From Betaproteobacteria bacterium (lineage in GTDB: Bacteria; Pseudomonadota; Gammaproteobacteria; Burkholderiales; Burkholderiaceae_C), in the NCBI GenBank assembly GCA_016868355.1, contig VGHB01000007.1:84405-148404 (forward strand): DNA of 64,000 nucleotides. Direction: 5' to 3'. Below, piece after piece: positions 36,998 through 47,915 of this stretch (positions within the stretch are counted from its first letter, which is position 1; each line of letters opens with the position of its first letter). The position numbers and the translations under genes are program-made. The notes under the pieces were generated by a model. It had not been told where the DNA came from, ran no database searches, and worked only from the letters and a program-made list of their open reading frames with translations.

Positions 36998-37921
36998 ATG
37001 CCAGTCTATAGCATGACCGGTTATGCCAGCGTCACGCACGGGCGTGGCCTGGTGGTCGAGTGCCGTTCCGTCAACGGCCGGTTTCTAGACCTCAGCCTCA
37101 AGCTGCCTGAAGAGCTGCGCGGCTTTGAGCCGGCCCTGCGCGAATTGGTGGCTGCTCGCATCAAGCGCGGCAAGTTGGAGCTTCGCGCTAACCTGCACCG
37201 TACGGACACCCCAAATGCCCAGCCCCCAAGCGCTCAAGTGCTGCAACAGCTGGCCCAGTGGCAAGCCCAGGTACACCAAATCCTTCCCCAGGCCCAAGCC
37301 TTGAGCGTTGCCGAAGTGGTGCAACTGGCGCGCAGCCTGGCACCGAGCACCGCGGTCGAGGACGTCGAGGTGCTGGCGGCCGCTCAAGACTGTATCGAGG
37401 CCCTGGCCGAGGCGCGCCAGCGCGAAGGCCAGCGCCTTGTGGACATCCTGCTTGAAAATGTGTCGCTGATTGAATCCCTGGCCACGCGCGCCCGGCCCCT
37501 GGTGCCCGCGGTGGTACAGCGCCAACAGGTACGCTTTCTAGAGCGCTGGAACGACGCTCTCAAGGCCGCGGATGTGCAGGCCAAAACCGGTGCACATGCA
37601 GCTGTGTTGGGGGCCGGCAGCATGGGTGGACTAGCCCGGGAAGCCATGCAAGAACGCGCATTGAGCGAGGCCGCTGCGTTTGCCTTGCGCATCGATGTGG
37701 CCGAAGAGCTCTCGCGGCTGCAGGCCCATCTGCAGGAGATTCGCCGGCTGCTGCAACAAGGCGGCGAGTTGGGCAAGCGCCTGGACTTTCTTATCCAAGA
37801 GCTGCATCGCGAAGCCAACACCCTAGGCTCGAAATCGGCCGCACTGGAGCTCACCGACCTGTCGGTGAACATGAAGGTGGCCATCGAGCAAATGCGCGAA
37901 CAGGTTCAGAACATCGAGTAA
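36998..37921 (+). CDS. yicC: YicC-family endoribonuclease
   Basis: A 307-residue YicC/YloC protein; the family has been reported to act as an endoribonuclease. The N-terminal domain starts [20 protein letters not shown] and [18 protein letters not shown]; the C-terminal DUF1732 part ends [20 protein letters not shown] and [23 protein letters not shown] 36998 fits the family start (MTGYA within eight residues). It is followed by gmk after 6 bp, a common pair. Confidence 0.94.
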   Translation: MPVYSMTGYASVTHGRGLVVECRSVNGRFLDLSLKLPEELRGFEPALRELVAARIKRGKLELRANLHRTDTPNAQPPSAQVLQQLAQWQAQVHQILPQAQALSVAEVVQLARSLAPSTAVEDVEVLAAAQDCIEALAEARQREGQRLVDILLENVSLIESLATRARPLVPAVVQRQQVRFLERWNDALKAADVQAKTGAHAAVLGAGSMGGLAREAMQERALSEAAAFALRIDVAEELSRLQAHLQEIRRLLQQGGELGKRLDFLIQELHREANTLGSKSAALELTDLSVNMKVAIEQMREQVQNIE

Positions 37922-37927
37922 ACCGCC

Positions 37928-38560
37928 ATGAGCAACGACACCCACCCGCACCCGGGCTGCCTGATTGTGGTGGCCGCCCCGTCAGGCGCTGGCAAGAGCA
38001 GCCAAGTCAAGGCCCTGTTGGCCGCAGACCCGCAATTGGCAGTTTCGGTGTCACACACCACCCGTGCACCGCGCGGCCAAGAGATGCACGGTAGCGAGTA
38101 CTGGTTTGTCGACAACGCGGCCTTTGACCGCATGGTGCTGGCCGATGACTTCTTCGAGTGGGCGCTGGTGCACGGCCACCGCTACGGCACTTCGCGCCGC
38201 GCGGTGCTGCAGGAACTTGAGCGCGGCCAGGACGTGGTGCTGGAAATCGACTGGCAAGGCGCCTTGAACATCAAGCGGCTGTTCCCAGACGCGGTGCTCA
38301 TCTTCATCCTTCCCCCCAGCTGGGAAGAGTTGGAGCGGCGCCTGTTGGGCCGTGCTGAAGACACACCGGCGGTGATCGAGCAGCGCCTGGCCAATGCTCG
38401 GCTCGAGGTGTCCAAGGCCAGGTCCTTCGACTTTGTTATAATCAATTCCCGCTTTGAAGATGCTCAAACCGAGCTGCAAACTGTGGTTCGGGCTCAGCGG
38501 CTTCGTTACTCGGCACAGCGCCGGCGCCAGCCGCAGGTGTTCTCTGCCTTGGGTTTGTAG
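37928..38560 (+). CDS. gmk: Guanylate kinase
   Basis: ATP-dependent phosphorylation of GMP to GDP. The 210-residue enzyme has the P-loop APSGAGKSS, the GMP-binding region [35 protein letters not shown] and [17 protein letters not shown]. Length and motifs are complete. It lies 6 bp after yicC and 74 bp before rpoZ. A GC hairpin (GGGCGC/GCGCCC) sits in the following gap at 38573-38586 without a T-run. Confidence 0.96.
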   Translation: MSNDTHPHPGCLIVVAAPSGAGKSSQVKALLAADPQLAVSVSHTTRAPRGQEMHGSEYWFVDNAAFDRMVLADDFFEWALVHGHRYGTSRRAVLQELERGQDVVLEIDWQGALNIKRLFPDAVLIFILPPSWEELERRLLGRAEDTPAVIEQRLANARLEVSKARSFDFVIINSRFEDAQTELQTVVRAQRLRYSAQRRRQPQVFSALGL

Positions 38561-38634
38561 GCCCGCCCTTAAGGGCGCTTGCGCCCAACTCTCCAAACGC
38601 GCCAATTGCGCACCTGACCCGAACGGACACGATC

Positions 38635-38838
38635 ATGGCCCGCATCACCGTTGAAGACTGCCTTGAAAAGATCCCCAACCGCTTCCAGCTGGTGCTTGCC
38701 GCCACCTACCGCGCCCGCATGCTCAGCCAGGGCCACGCGCCTAGAATCGACAGCCGTAACAAACCCGGCGTGACCGCCCTGCGCGAAATCGCCTCGGGCC
38801 AAGTGGGCGTCGAAATGCTGCGCAAGGTTCCGGTCTGA
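38635..38838 (+). CDS. rpoZ: RNA polymerase omega subunit
   Basis: The small omega subunit that aids RNA polymerase assembly and forms part of the ppGpp site 1. The 67-residue protein begins [20 protein letters not shown] and continues [14 protein letters not shown] and [16 protein letters not shown]. It is short but normal for Burkholderiales. Placed between gmk and spoT as in most Proteobacteria, which pairs the ppGpp-binding subunit with the ppGpp synthetase/hydrolase gene. Confidence 0.96.
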   Translation: MARITVEDCLEKIPNRFQLVLAATYRARMLSQGHAPRIDSRNKPGVTALREIASGQVGVEMLRKVPV

Positions 38839-38906
38839 ACCCAGGCCCGCTGCGGGCCTGTACCCCCCGGCACCCGAAGCGCCCCACGGCCTGATAAATT
38901 CAGGCC

Positions 38907-41180
38907 ATGGGTTTGAGATCCCTTGCCGCCGACCTGTTGCCCACCGCCTTGCAAGGTGGGCTGTGGGCTGGCCGCGCCTCTGGTCTGCAGCCCCAGCCTG
39001 AGGTGGCCTCGTTTGCTGCGCTCAACGAGGTGTTGTCCTACTTGCCAAAAGGCGACTTGAAGCTGGTTCGGGAAGCCTTCAAGTTTGCCGACGCTGCTCA
39101 CCTCGGACAGTTCCGCGCCAGCGGCGAGCCCTACATTACCCACCCTATCGCCGTAGCGGGCCTATGTGCAGGCTGGCGTCTGGACGCGCAGGCCATCATG
39201 GCGGCGCTGATGCACGACGCGATGGAAGACTGCAGCGTGACCAAACCCGAGCTGATCCAGCGTTTCGGAGCGCCTACAGCTGAACTGGTGGACGGGCTGA
39301 CCAAGCTCGATAAGCTGCAGTTCAGTACCCGAGAAGAATCCCAGGCCGAGAGCTTTCGTAAGATGCTGCTGGCCATGACGCGCGATGTGCGGGTCATTCT
39401 GGTCAAGCTGGCCGACCGCCTGCATAACATGCGCACCATGGCGGCCATGGCGCCTGCCAAGCGGGGGCGCATAGCCCTTGAAACCCTGGATATCTACGCG
39501 CCCATCGCCCACCGCCTGGGCTTGAACCAGGTGTACCGAGAACTGCAAGAACTCAGCTTTGCCTACCTGCACCCCTGGCGTCATGCGGCAGTAAACAAGG
39601 CGGTGCAGCGCTCACGGGGCTGGCGGCGCGACATCGTAGAGCGCGTCGAGCGTGAAGTGCAAGCTGCTTTCGAGCGGTCGCGCCTGAAGGTGGGCATCAG
39701 CGGACGCGAAAAGACCGCCTACTCCATCTACCGCAAGATGCACGAAAAGCATTCGAGCTTCGCACAGGTCAACGACCTGTTCGGTTTTCGGGTGGTGGTG
39801 CCTGAGATCGTCGACTGCTACACCGCCTTGGGCGTACTGCACCAGCTTTACAAGCCTGTGCCCGGCCGCTTCAAGGACTACATCGCCATCCCCAAGGCCA
39901 ACGGCTACCAAAGCTTGCACACCACCTTGGTCAGCCCTTTGGGTACCGCCGTGGAGTTTCAAATTCGATCCCAGGTCATGGATGCAGTGGCTGAAAGCGG
40001 CATTGCGGCGCACTGGATGTACAAGAGCAAAGAGTCGACTCACGACGCCCAGCAGTTGGGCGCCATGTGGCTCAAATCGCTCATCGATATTCAGGACGAA
40101 ACCCGAGACCCAGCCGAGTTCCTGGAGCATGTGAAGATCGATCTGGCCCCCGATTCGGTGTATGTGTTCACGCCCAAAAGCCGCATCCTGGCCTTGCCGC
40201 GCGGGGCCACGCCGGTGGACTTCGCTTACGCCATCCACTCGGACGTTGGCGATCATTGCGTGGCCGCGCAGGTCAATGGTGAGGCGGTGGCGCTGAGCAC
40301 CGAGCTGCGCAGCGGCGACGTGGTGGAGGTGACCACGTCACCCGCTGCAAAACCCAACCCGGCCTGGTTGAACTTCGTGAGCACGGGGCGTGCACGCTCC
40401 AAGATCCGACACTTCCTCAAGACCCTGGAGCAGGAAGAAAGTTACCTGATGGGCGAGCGCATGCTCACGCAGGCTTTGCGCGCTGAAGGCTTGGTCATGC
40501 CCAACACCAGCGGAGATGACGCGCCGGCCGAGCTGACCTGGGCTGCCCTGGTGCGTTGGGCAGACAGCCGCAACCGCACCGAGCTTTTCACCGACATCGG
40601 CACGGGGCGCAAGATTGCCACCATCGTAGCCAAACGATTAGCCCGCTTGCTGATGGAAGCTGGGCAGCGGCCTGACGCCATCACCTTGTCCCTGGGGCGC
40701 TTTACCGCCAGCGCCGAAGACGGCGGCCATGGCCTGGTGCTGCTGGACGGCAGCGAAGGCGCGTCGGTCAAGTACGCGCACTGCTGTCGGCCCATTCCCG
40801 GCGACGCGGTGGTGGGCTACTTGGGCCGAGGCGAAGGCCTGACGGTGCATACGGCTGAGTGCACAGTGGCGCGTAAATTGGGGCAGCGCGACAGCGAACA
40901 TTGGATGTCGGTGGAATGGGCTGAAGAAACAGTGCGGCCTTTCGAGACGGCCATCTCCACGGTCTTGCGCAACGGCAAGGGCGTTTTGGCCCAGGTGGCG
41001 CAAGCCGTCGCCATGGCCGAAGCCGATATCACGCACCTGGACATGGGCGATAACCGCGCCGACGATGTCACCACGCTGCGCCTGGTGCTCAACCTGCGCG
41101 ACCGCCAACAACTCGCCGATGTGCTGCGCCGCCTACGCCGATCGCCACCGGTGATCCGTGTGTCGCGCGTCAAGTCCTGA
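38907..41180 (+). CDS. spoT: Bifunctional (p)ppGpp synthetase/hydrolase (Rel/Spo family)
   Basis: Makes and degrades the stringent-response alarmone. The 757-residue protein has an intact HD hydrolase (ITHPIAVAGL, MHDAMEDC, DRLHNMRTM), a synthetase domain (SGREKTAYSIYRKMHEKH, DLFGFRVVV, AIPKANGYQSLHTTLVSP), a TGS domain (VYVFTPKSRILALPRGATPV) and a C-terminal ACT domain (RNGKGVLAQVAQAVAMAEAD). The intact HD box supports SpoT/Rsh rather than a hydrolase-dead RelA. It follows rpoZ by 68 bp and converges on greB. Confidence 0.95.
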   Translation: MGLRSLAADLLPTALQGGLWAGRASGLQPQPEVASFAALNEVLSYLPKGDLKLVREAFKFADAAHLGQFRASGEPYITHPIAVAGLCAGWRLDAQAIMAALMHDAMEDCSVTKPELIQRFGAPTAELVDGLTKLDKLQFSTREESQAESFRKMLLAMTRDVRVILVKLADRLHNMRTMAAMAPAKRGRIALETLDIYAPIAHRLGLNQVYRELQELSFAYLHPWRHAAVNKAVQRSRGWRRDIVERVEREVQAAFERSRLKVGISGREKTAYSIYRKMHEKHSSFAQVNDLFGFRVVVPEIVDCYTALGVLHQLYKPVPGRFKDYIAIPKANGYQSLHTTLVSPLGTAVEFQIRSQVMDAVAESGIAAHWMYKSKESTHDAQQLGAMWLKSLIDIQDETRDPAEFLEHVKIDLAPDSVYVFTPKSRILALPRGATPVDFAYAIHSDVGDHCVAAQVNGEAVALSTELRSGDVVEVTTSPAAKPNPAWLNFVSTGRARSKIRHFLKTLEQEESYLMGERMLTQALRAEGLVMPNTSGDDAPAELTWAALVRWADSRNRTELFTDIGTGRKIATIVAKRLARLLMEAGQRPDAITLSLGRFTASAEDGGHGLVLLDGSEGASVKYAHCCRPIPGDAVVGYLGRGEGLTVHTAECTVARKLGQRDSEHWMSVEWAEETVRPFETAISTVLRNGKGVLAQVAQAVAMAEADITHLDMGDNRADDVTTLRLVLNLRDRQQLADVLRRLRRSPPVIRVSRVKS

Positions 41181-41211
41181 CCGACGTTCACGCCCACGCC
41201 CCGGCCCGCGC

Positions 41212-41775
41212 TCAGGCTGCATTGGGTTTGGGGTATTGAACCTCCAACACCTCCAGTACCTCGCGCCCACCGGGCGTGTGCAGCACCACCTCGTCGCCAA
41301 CCCGGGACTTCAGCAACACCTGCGCAATCGGCGAAACCCAGCTGACTTCACCACGCAAGGGTTCGGTTTCGTCCACCCCCTTGATGGTGACGATACGCTG
41401 TTGGCCGCGCTCGTTTTCCACCGTCACCGTGGCCCCAAAAAAGACCTGTTCATTACCGTGGTGCAGGCTGGGATCGGCCACCACCGCGATGTCCAGACGC
41501 TTGGTGAGGTAGCGAATTCGGCGGTCGATTTCCCGCAAACGCTTCTTGCCGTAGAGGTAGTCGCCGTTTTCAGACCGGTCGCCGTTGGAAGCGGCCCAGT
41601 GCACCACCTCCACAACCTTGGGGCGCTCTGTGTCCAACAGGTGCAGCAGCTCACTGCGCAGGGCCTGATGGCCCTGCGGGGTCATGTAGTTGCGTAAGCC
41701 CCGGGGCAGCGCTGGTGCGCTGGCCTCGTCCTCGTCATCTTCGCCCTGGGCTTCCCGTACAAAAGCCTTGTTCAC
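41212..41775 (-). CDS. greB: Transcription elongation factor GreB
   Basis: Rescues backtracked RNA polymerase by stimulating transcript cleavage. The 187-residue protein has the N-terminal coiled coil with the acidic tip region NGDRSENGDYLYGKKRLREI, the GreB hallmark, followed by the C-terminal domain (FFGATVTVENERGQQRIVTI, GREVLEVLEVQYP). An acidic extension of about 28 residues (EAQGEDDEDEASAPALP) precedes the usual start NYMTPQG. Converges with spoT across 31 bp and lies 18 bp after the MipA-like gene. Confidence 0.94.
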   Translation of the reverse strand: MNKAFVREAQGEDDEDEASAPALPRGLRNYMTPQGHQALRSELLHLLDTERPKVVEVVHWAASNGDRSENGDYLYGKKRLREIDRRIRYLTKRLDIAVVADPSLHHGNEQVFFGATVTVENERGQQRIVTIKGVDETEPLRGEVSWVSPIAQVLLKSRVGDEVVLHTPGGREVLEVLEVQYPKPNAA

Positions 41776-41793
41776 GGCCGCTGCGCTCGCCGC

Positions 41794-42711
41794 TTAGTCC
41801 ACTGCGGGCAGGCTGGAGCGCTGCCAGGTGTAACTCAGCCCTAGGCCGGCACTCAGACCCGTGGTCTGCCGAATAAGCGGGCTGGTTTCATTGGCCGCAC
41901 CAGCCACACTGTCAACGCGCGCATAGGTAAAGGCATTCCAGTTGGTCCCCATACGCCAGGCCAAGCTGCCAGAAACCCGCCAGGTGATCAGGCCCGCTCG
42001 TGCGGAGTAGGTGGGCCGGGTAGCCGTGGCTTGCGAAAACTCGACACCGTAAAAGGTTTGCGCCAGTTGGCGATCGGACAACACCGCGCTCAGCCCGGTG
42101 TTGACGAAGAAGCCGCTGCCCATGGGGCCCTGCCACTTTAAAGCAGGCTCAAAGGTAGCGCCTCGCCGTTGGAGCCCGTCACTCAGGTCGTGCACGCTGC
42201 GCAGGGGCAGGTCCAGCCGCCAGCTTGAGCCATCAGGCTCGCGCGCCAGCGTCCAACGCAATCGCGGACCCACCTCCACCAAGTTGCCCAGGTCTCGCAT
42301 GCCGCGGCGCACGTCGATCTGTTTGGCGCTTGAACCCAGGGCAGCTGAGGCCCCCAGGTCGAGTTCAAATGAATCGGCCTTGAAGGCGCGCAATCCTGCA
42401 CCCCCGCGCTCGGAGCGCAAAATCTCTCCCCGGTAGATCAGGTAGGGCAGCACCAGGCTGCGCTGAACCTGCTGGTCTGCACCGGGATAGGCTTGTTGCG
42501 AGACCATCAAACCAAAGGCGCCGGCCTCCCAGAGCGGCTCCGCGGGCGGTCGCAGCGCCTGGCCCTGCGGCGGCGCTTGGGCCCAAGCGGCTGCCGATAC
42601 CATACCCATGCTGGCCAGTGCCAAGCCGCGGGTGGCAAACCGCGCAGCGCCGCACAGGGCCGCAGTCCAATAGCCTATACGGTAGGCACATTTCAAGGGT
42701 TTTGTGTTCAT
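41794..42711 (-). CDS. MipA/OmpV-family outer-membrane protein
   Basis: A 305-residue protein with an N-terminal signal sequence (hydrophobic part TRGLALASMGMVSAAAWA, cleavage probably after AWAQA) and a beta-barrel-like remainder with alternating strands. It shows the MipA/OmpV features YPGADQQVQRSLVLPYLIYR, LDLGASAALGSSAKQ, MRDLGNLVEVGPRLRWTL and a terminal strand GLSAGLGLSYTWQRS. Family members scaffold MltA-type murein enzymes or act as porin-like proteins; the exact role here is unknown. It is transcribed with greB and diverges from the acyl-CoA-binding protein over a 223-bp gap in which I see no gene. Confidence 0.85.
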   Translation of the reverse strand: MNTKPLKCAYRIGYWTAALCGAARFATRGLALASMGMVSAAAWAQAPPQGQALRPPAEPLWEAGAFGLMVSQQAYPGADQQVQRSLVLPYLIYRGEILRSERGGAGLRAFKADSFELDLGASAALGSSAKQIDVRRGMRDLGNLVEVGPRLRWTLAREPDGSSWRLDLPLRSVHDLSDGLQRRGATFEPALKWQGPMGSGFFVNTGLSAVLSDRQLAQTFYGVEFSQATATRPTYSARAGLITWRVSGSLAWRMGTNWNAFTYARVDSVAGAANETSPLIRQTTGLSAGLGLSYTWQRSSLPAVD

Positions 42712-42934
42712 GGTCAGATTGTGGACCTGAACCAGGCTTGTGTGCGACCCTGATCGGCTCAGGGTCAGCGCCCCAACACGATTCGGCTCACCAGCATCCG
42801 CGTGGCTGTGCGCTGAGGCGGCGCGGGCTTCGGGTTGGCCTCCACTACACTTATGCCGCTAGGCCGATGCTGCCGCGCAAGCGCACTGAACTCGGCTCGC
42901 CTGCAGCCCAGCCCCCACCCGCGGAGAACCCATC

Positions 42935-43192
42935 ATGAGCACCGAATTGAAGGTCGCTTTTGAGCAAGCTTCCCAGAATGTCCAGACCTTAGAAGAACGG
43001 CCCAGCATCGAGAATCTCCTGAGGCTGTACGCGCTATACAAGCAAGCCAGCGAAGGCGACGTGCAAGGCGAGCGTCCCGGCTTGATGGACATGAAAGGCC
43101 GAGCCAAGTTCGATGCCTGGGCCAGCCTGCAGGGCATGGGAGCCGAAGAAGCAATGCGAGCGTATGTGGACCTGGTTGAGTCACTTCTGTAA
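42935..43192 (+). CDS. Acyl-CoA-binding protein
   Basis: An 85-residue four-helix ACBP. It reads LKVAFEQASQNVQTLEERPS, LLRLYALYKQASEGDVQGER, then FDAWASLQGMGAEEAMRAYV, with the tyrosines and lysines that hold the CoA headgroup (YALYKQ, KFDAW). The ribosome site GGAGA precedes the ATG. Bacterial ACBPs are thought to buffer long-chain acyl-CoA. It is 54 bp ahead of pobA on the same strand, but whether they share a transcript is unclear. Confidence 0.93.
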   Translation: MSTELKVAFEQASQNVQTLEERPSIENLLRLYALYKQASEGDVQGERPGLMDMKGRAKFDAWASLQGMGAEEAMRAYVDLVESLL

Positions 43193-43243
43193 GGCCGCCA
43201 TACCGTGCACACACACCGCGTTACACGGCAAGACACTTCATAA

Positions 43244-45214
<1,971 letters not shown>

Positions 45215-45215
45215 G

Positions 45216-45845
45216 ATGAATCAAGCCACACGCTTAATCACCCGGCTGAAGGAAACCGCTTCCCAGACGGGCGGGCCCTATGTGCACATCGGCCTGGCTC
45301 CGCAGCAGGCGGGCTTCGAAATCTTCCAACAGAGCTTTGGCGCCACCTTGGTGGTACCGGGCCAAAGTGGACACATCGCCATCGAAGGCGTCGTGTACGA
45401 CGGCTCTGGCACACCCGTGCGCGACCTGTTGATTGAGCTGTGGCAGGCCGACGCTCAGGGTCACTACGCCCACCCAGCAGATCCCAAGCCCTCCGCTTTT
45501 CGAGGTTGGGCTCGAACCGGCGCGGATTTCGACAGCGGACTATGGCGCATTGACACCTGCAAGCCCGGTGCCGTGTCCGGCCCGGGCGGTGCTTTTCAGG
45601 CCCCCCACATTGCCTTGATTCTGTTTGCGCGCGGCATCAATCTGGGTCTGCACACACGCTTGTACTTCGAGGATGAGTCCGAGGCCAACGCCAAGGACCC
45701 GGTGCTCACCGGCATTGAGTGGGAGGTACGCCGCCGCACACTGATTGCGCAGCGCCAGCAGCGTGGCACCGAGGTGATCTACCGCTTGGACATCCACCTA
45801 CAGCATGCCGACCCAGCCATGGAAACGGTTTTCTTCGACGTCTAG
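45216..45845 (+). CDS. pcaG: Protocatechuate 3,4-dioxygenase alpha subunit
   Basis: The non-catalytic partner of PcaH, 209 residues. It shares the fold (IEGVVYDGSGTPVRDLLIEL, WQADAQGHYAHPAD, PHIALILFARGINLGLHTRL) but lacks the full iron-ligand set, as expected for alpha. The ATG at 45216 lies just after the pcaH stop; an upstream in-frame ATG at 45144 is inside pcaH. Later pca steps (pcaB, C, D, IJ) and a PcaQ/PobR regulator are not in the window. Confidence 0.95.
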   Translation: MNQATRLITRLKETASQTGGPYVHIGLAPQQAGFEIFQQSFGATLVVPGQSGHIAIEGVVYDGSGTPVRDLLIELWQADAQGHYAHPADPKPSAFRGWARTGADFDSGLWRIDTCKPGAVSGPGGAFQAPHIALILFARGINLGLHTRLYFEDESEANAKDPVLTGIEWEVRRRTLIAQRQQRGTEVIYRLDIHLQHADPAMETVFFDV

Positions 45846-46040
45846 AGCGCCGCCGCACCCCAAAGTCCTGCGGGCAGCCCGCACTTGACGGCAGGGGGCC
45901 AAGTGCGATTTACTGCGGTTCAGATGTGTCTGCTAGCCTATGGTTTAAGGCACTACAGGGCATGAGGTACACGCGTGTGCCTTCCGTCCCTTGTCAAGGC
46001 CTCATACCGGCCGGGCCGTTACATAGTCAGATGTACCGCT

Positions 46041-46430
46041 ATGTTTGAGTATTGGAAGCAATTCGCCCTGGGGCTGAGCCTGGAGCGGTTCATGGCTGCG
46101 GTGGAGAACCAGGCGCAACCCGCTGGCCCACCTGATCGCACCTGCGCCATTCATCTGGCCAGTCACCAACTGTTGCAGGACCGCGTACCGCCTTCGGATG
46201 TGGCCTCAGCGGTCTGGCAACTGTGCGGGCTGTTGCCGCGGGCAAGCACCCACGACTTGGCTTTGGTTACAGCCCTGTACTTTCTGCAGGCAAGAACTGA
46301 ACCCGACCCGCGCTTGGACCCCATTCGGCTCGATGCACGGCTGCTGGCGCAACAGTGGATGACAGAGGGCTACGCTTCGATCGCCGTGGTTACCCGGTTT
46401 GAAGAAGCCTTGTACAGCCAGTTTCCCTGA
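46041..46430 (+). CDS. Hypothetical protein
   Basis: I do not recognise this 129-residue protein. It is mostly helical by composition, has no signal peptide, membrane segment or cysteine cluster, and reads MFEYWKQFALGLSLERFMAA followed by LASHQLLQDRVPPSDVASAV and ALVTALYFLQARTEPDP. Codon use looks like that of its neighbours, which supports a real gene. The ATG at 46041 is chosen; an open frame to 45975 is less likely. It stands alone between pcaG and a tRNA-Arg, with 195 bp upstream in which I see no gene. Confidence 0.65.
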   Translation: MFEYWKQFALGLSLERFMAAVENQAQPAGPPDRTCAIHLASHQLLQDRVPPSDVASAVWQLCGLLPRASTHDLALVTALYFLQARTEPDPRLDPIRLDARLLAQQWMTEGYASIAVVTRFEEALYSQFP

Positions 46431-46453
46431 GCAAATCGACACTGACGGCTGCG

Positions 46454-46514
46454 CTAAGAAAAACGGGTCAACCCTTGCGAAATTTTGCGAAATTAAGCGA
46501 AATTTTGACCCGTT
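46454..46514 (-). terminator. Long-loop terminator of tRNA-Arg with phased decamer repeats
   Basis: On the minus strand, 8 bp after the tRNA-Arg CCA end, a perfect ten-base stem AACGGGTCAA / TTGACCCGTT (46505-46514 with 46462-46471) is followed by TTTCTT, consistent with termination. The 33-base loop holds three copies of GCGAAATT (plus strand) at 46477, 46487 and 46497, exactly ten bases apart. Confidence 0.7.
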
Positions 46515-46522
46515 GATGCAGG

Positions 46523-46599
46523 TGGCGCGGCTGGCAGGATTCGAACCCACGACCCCTTGGTTCGTAGCCAAGTACTCTATCCAACTGAGCTACAGCCGC
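46523..46599 (-). tRNA. tRNA-Arg (anticodon ACG)
   Basis: A 77-nt tRNA with encoded CCA. Acceptor arms GCGGCTG and CAGCCGC pair fully; D arm GCTCAGTTGGATAGAG; anticodon stem CTTGG/CCAAG with loop CTACGAA, anticodon ACG; T arm GTGGG-TTCGAAT-CCTGC with one mismatch-prone pair. The ACG anticodon is normally edited to ICG and reads CGU/CGC/CGA. Lies between the hypothetical gene and hemY. Confidence 0.95.
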
Positions 46600-46624
46600 T
46601 TAGCCTCAAATAGTAGCATAGGCT

Positions 46625-47902
46625 TCAATCCAGCTCGGCTGCACGCCGGAAACAGCTCTGGGCAGTTTGGGCATCGTCCTTGTTGAGGGCCAGCTGAGCC
46701 AGCCTGCACCAGGCATCACGTCGCACGTCGCTGGGCAGTGCTTCGCTGTACACGGTTTGTTCCAATAGCGGCTGCGCCTTGCCCCAGAGCTGGCGCTCGG
46801 CGTACACCGCGGCGGCCAGCGCCTGCACCATCGCCTCGCGAGGATGCGAAGCAGCCAAGTTCTCCACCGAGCCCAACCAACCCGGCTCAATGCCCTTGAC
46901 CACGCGCCAAGCGTTGTAGGCCAGAAGGTAACGCTGTTCGGGCTCCAGCGCCGTGGCGGTCTCCAACGCCAGATGCAGCACCCGACGAGCCCACTCGGCG
47001 TCCCCAAAAGAAGCGGCGCATCGCACTGCATGCGACAGCACGGTGATGTCTTGCCGGTCTTCGCGTTCAAGTTCCAACCATAAACGCTGTAGGCCCTGGC
47101 TGTCGCGCGCGGTGTCCAGCACCCCCAAGGCCAGTGAACGGATCAAGCTCTTGGCGGCATCGGGCTTGAGGGCCTGGTGCTTGGCCAACTGGCGCACCGC
47201 CTTGAGCGCCTCGGCCGGCTGATTGGCCATGCGATGGGCCTGCAGCCGCAGTCGCTGGGCCTGAATGCGGCGTGCGGCACCGGGCGGCAGCTGGGCCAGA
47301 TGGGACAGGGCGGTGGATGCATCGTGGTCGTCCAAGGCCCACTCGGCTCGCAGCAGGATAAGACCTTCGGCTGCGGAGGGCGCACGGGCATAGGCGCCAC
47401 CCGACTGTCCGGAGGCCCCGGCACTGTCCATGCAGGCTTGGGCCAAGCGGGCCTGTTCATCCCGGCCGGTGCGGTCTTGAAGCCGGTGCATCGAGATGGC
47501 TGCCAGTAGGTGGTTGACAGCCTGTGTTTCGGCCATGCTGCTGCGCTCGGCCAGGTCTTGCACCAGATCTTGCGCCCGGCCAGCAGCCTTTACTGCACGC
47601 GAATAGCGCGCCGCATACAGTTCCAGCAGAGCCTGGCGTTGGGCTGACTGGAGCGCCTGTTCACGGCGCTCGGTGCGCCAGGCCTTGGCCCGACCCGGCA
47701 AGCCGATCAGCCAACGCGCCAACCGCACACTGGTGGACAGTCCGATGAAGGCGCCCAACAAGGCCAGAATGAAAAAGTTCAGCGATACATCCAGCCGCCA
47801 GCCCCGCCAGTAGAACGAAGCCAGGCCGTCGTTTGCACCCAGTGTCATGGCGGCCACAACAGCCACCACAAACAGCAAAACCAACCACACCACGAGCTTC
47901 AC
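46625..47902 (-). CDS. hemY: HemY-like TPR membrane protein
   Basis: A 425-residue inner-membrane protein of the Gram-negative HemY family, not the Bacillus protoporphyrinogen oxidase of that name. Two membrane segments at the N terminus (LVVWLVLLFVVAVVAAMTLG and LNFFILALLGAFIGLS) are followed by TPR-like helices to the end (ACMDSAGASG, AWRVVKGIEPGWLGSVENLA, WCRLAQLALNKDDAQTAQSC). It ends the hemC-hemD-hemX-hemY operon, 13 bp after hemX. Its role in haem synthesis is inferred from position and remains poorly defined. Confidence 0.92.
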   Translation of the reverse strand: MKLVVWLVLLFVVAVVAAMTLGANDGLASFYWRGWRLDVSLNFFILALLGAFIGLSTSVRLARWLIGLPGRAKAWRTERREQALQSAQRQALLELYAARYSRAVKAAGRAQDLVQDLAERSSMAETQAVNHLLAAISMHRLQDRTGRDEQARLAQACMDSAGASGQSGGAYARAPSAAEGLILLRAEWALDDHDASTALSHLAQLPPGAARRIQAQRLRLQAHRMANQPAEALKAVRQLAKHQALKPDAAKSLIRSLALGVLDTARDSQGLQRLWLELEREDRQDITVLSHAVRCAASFGDAEWARRVLHLALETATALEPEQRYLLAYNAWRVVKGIEPGWLGSVENLAASHPREAMVQALAAAVYAERQLWGKAQPLLEQTVYSEALPSDVRRDAWCRLAQLALNKDDAQTAQSCFRRAAELD

Positions 47903-47915
47903 TGCAATGCCCGAT

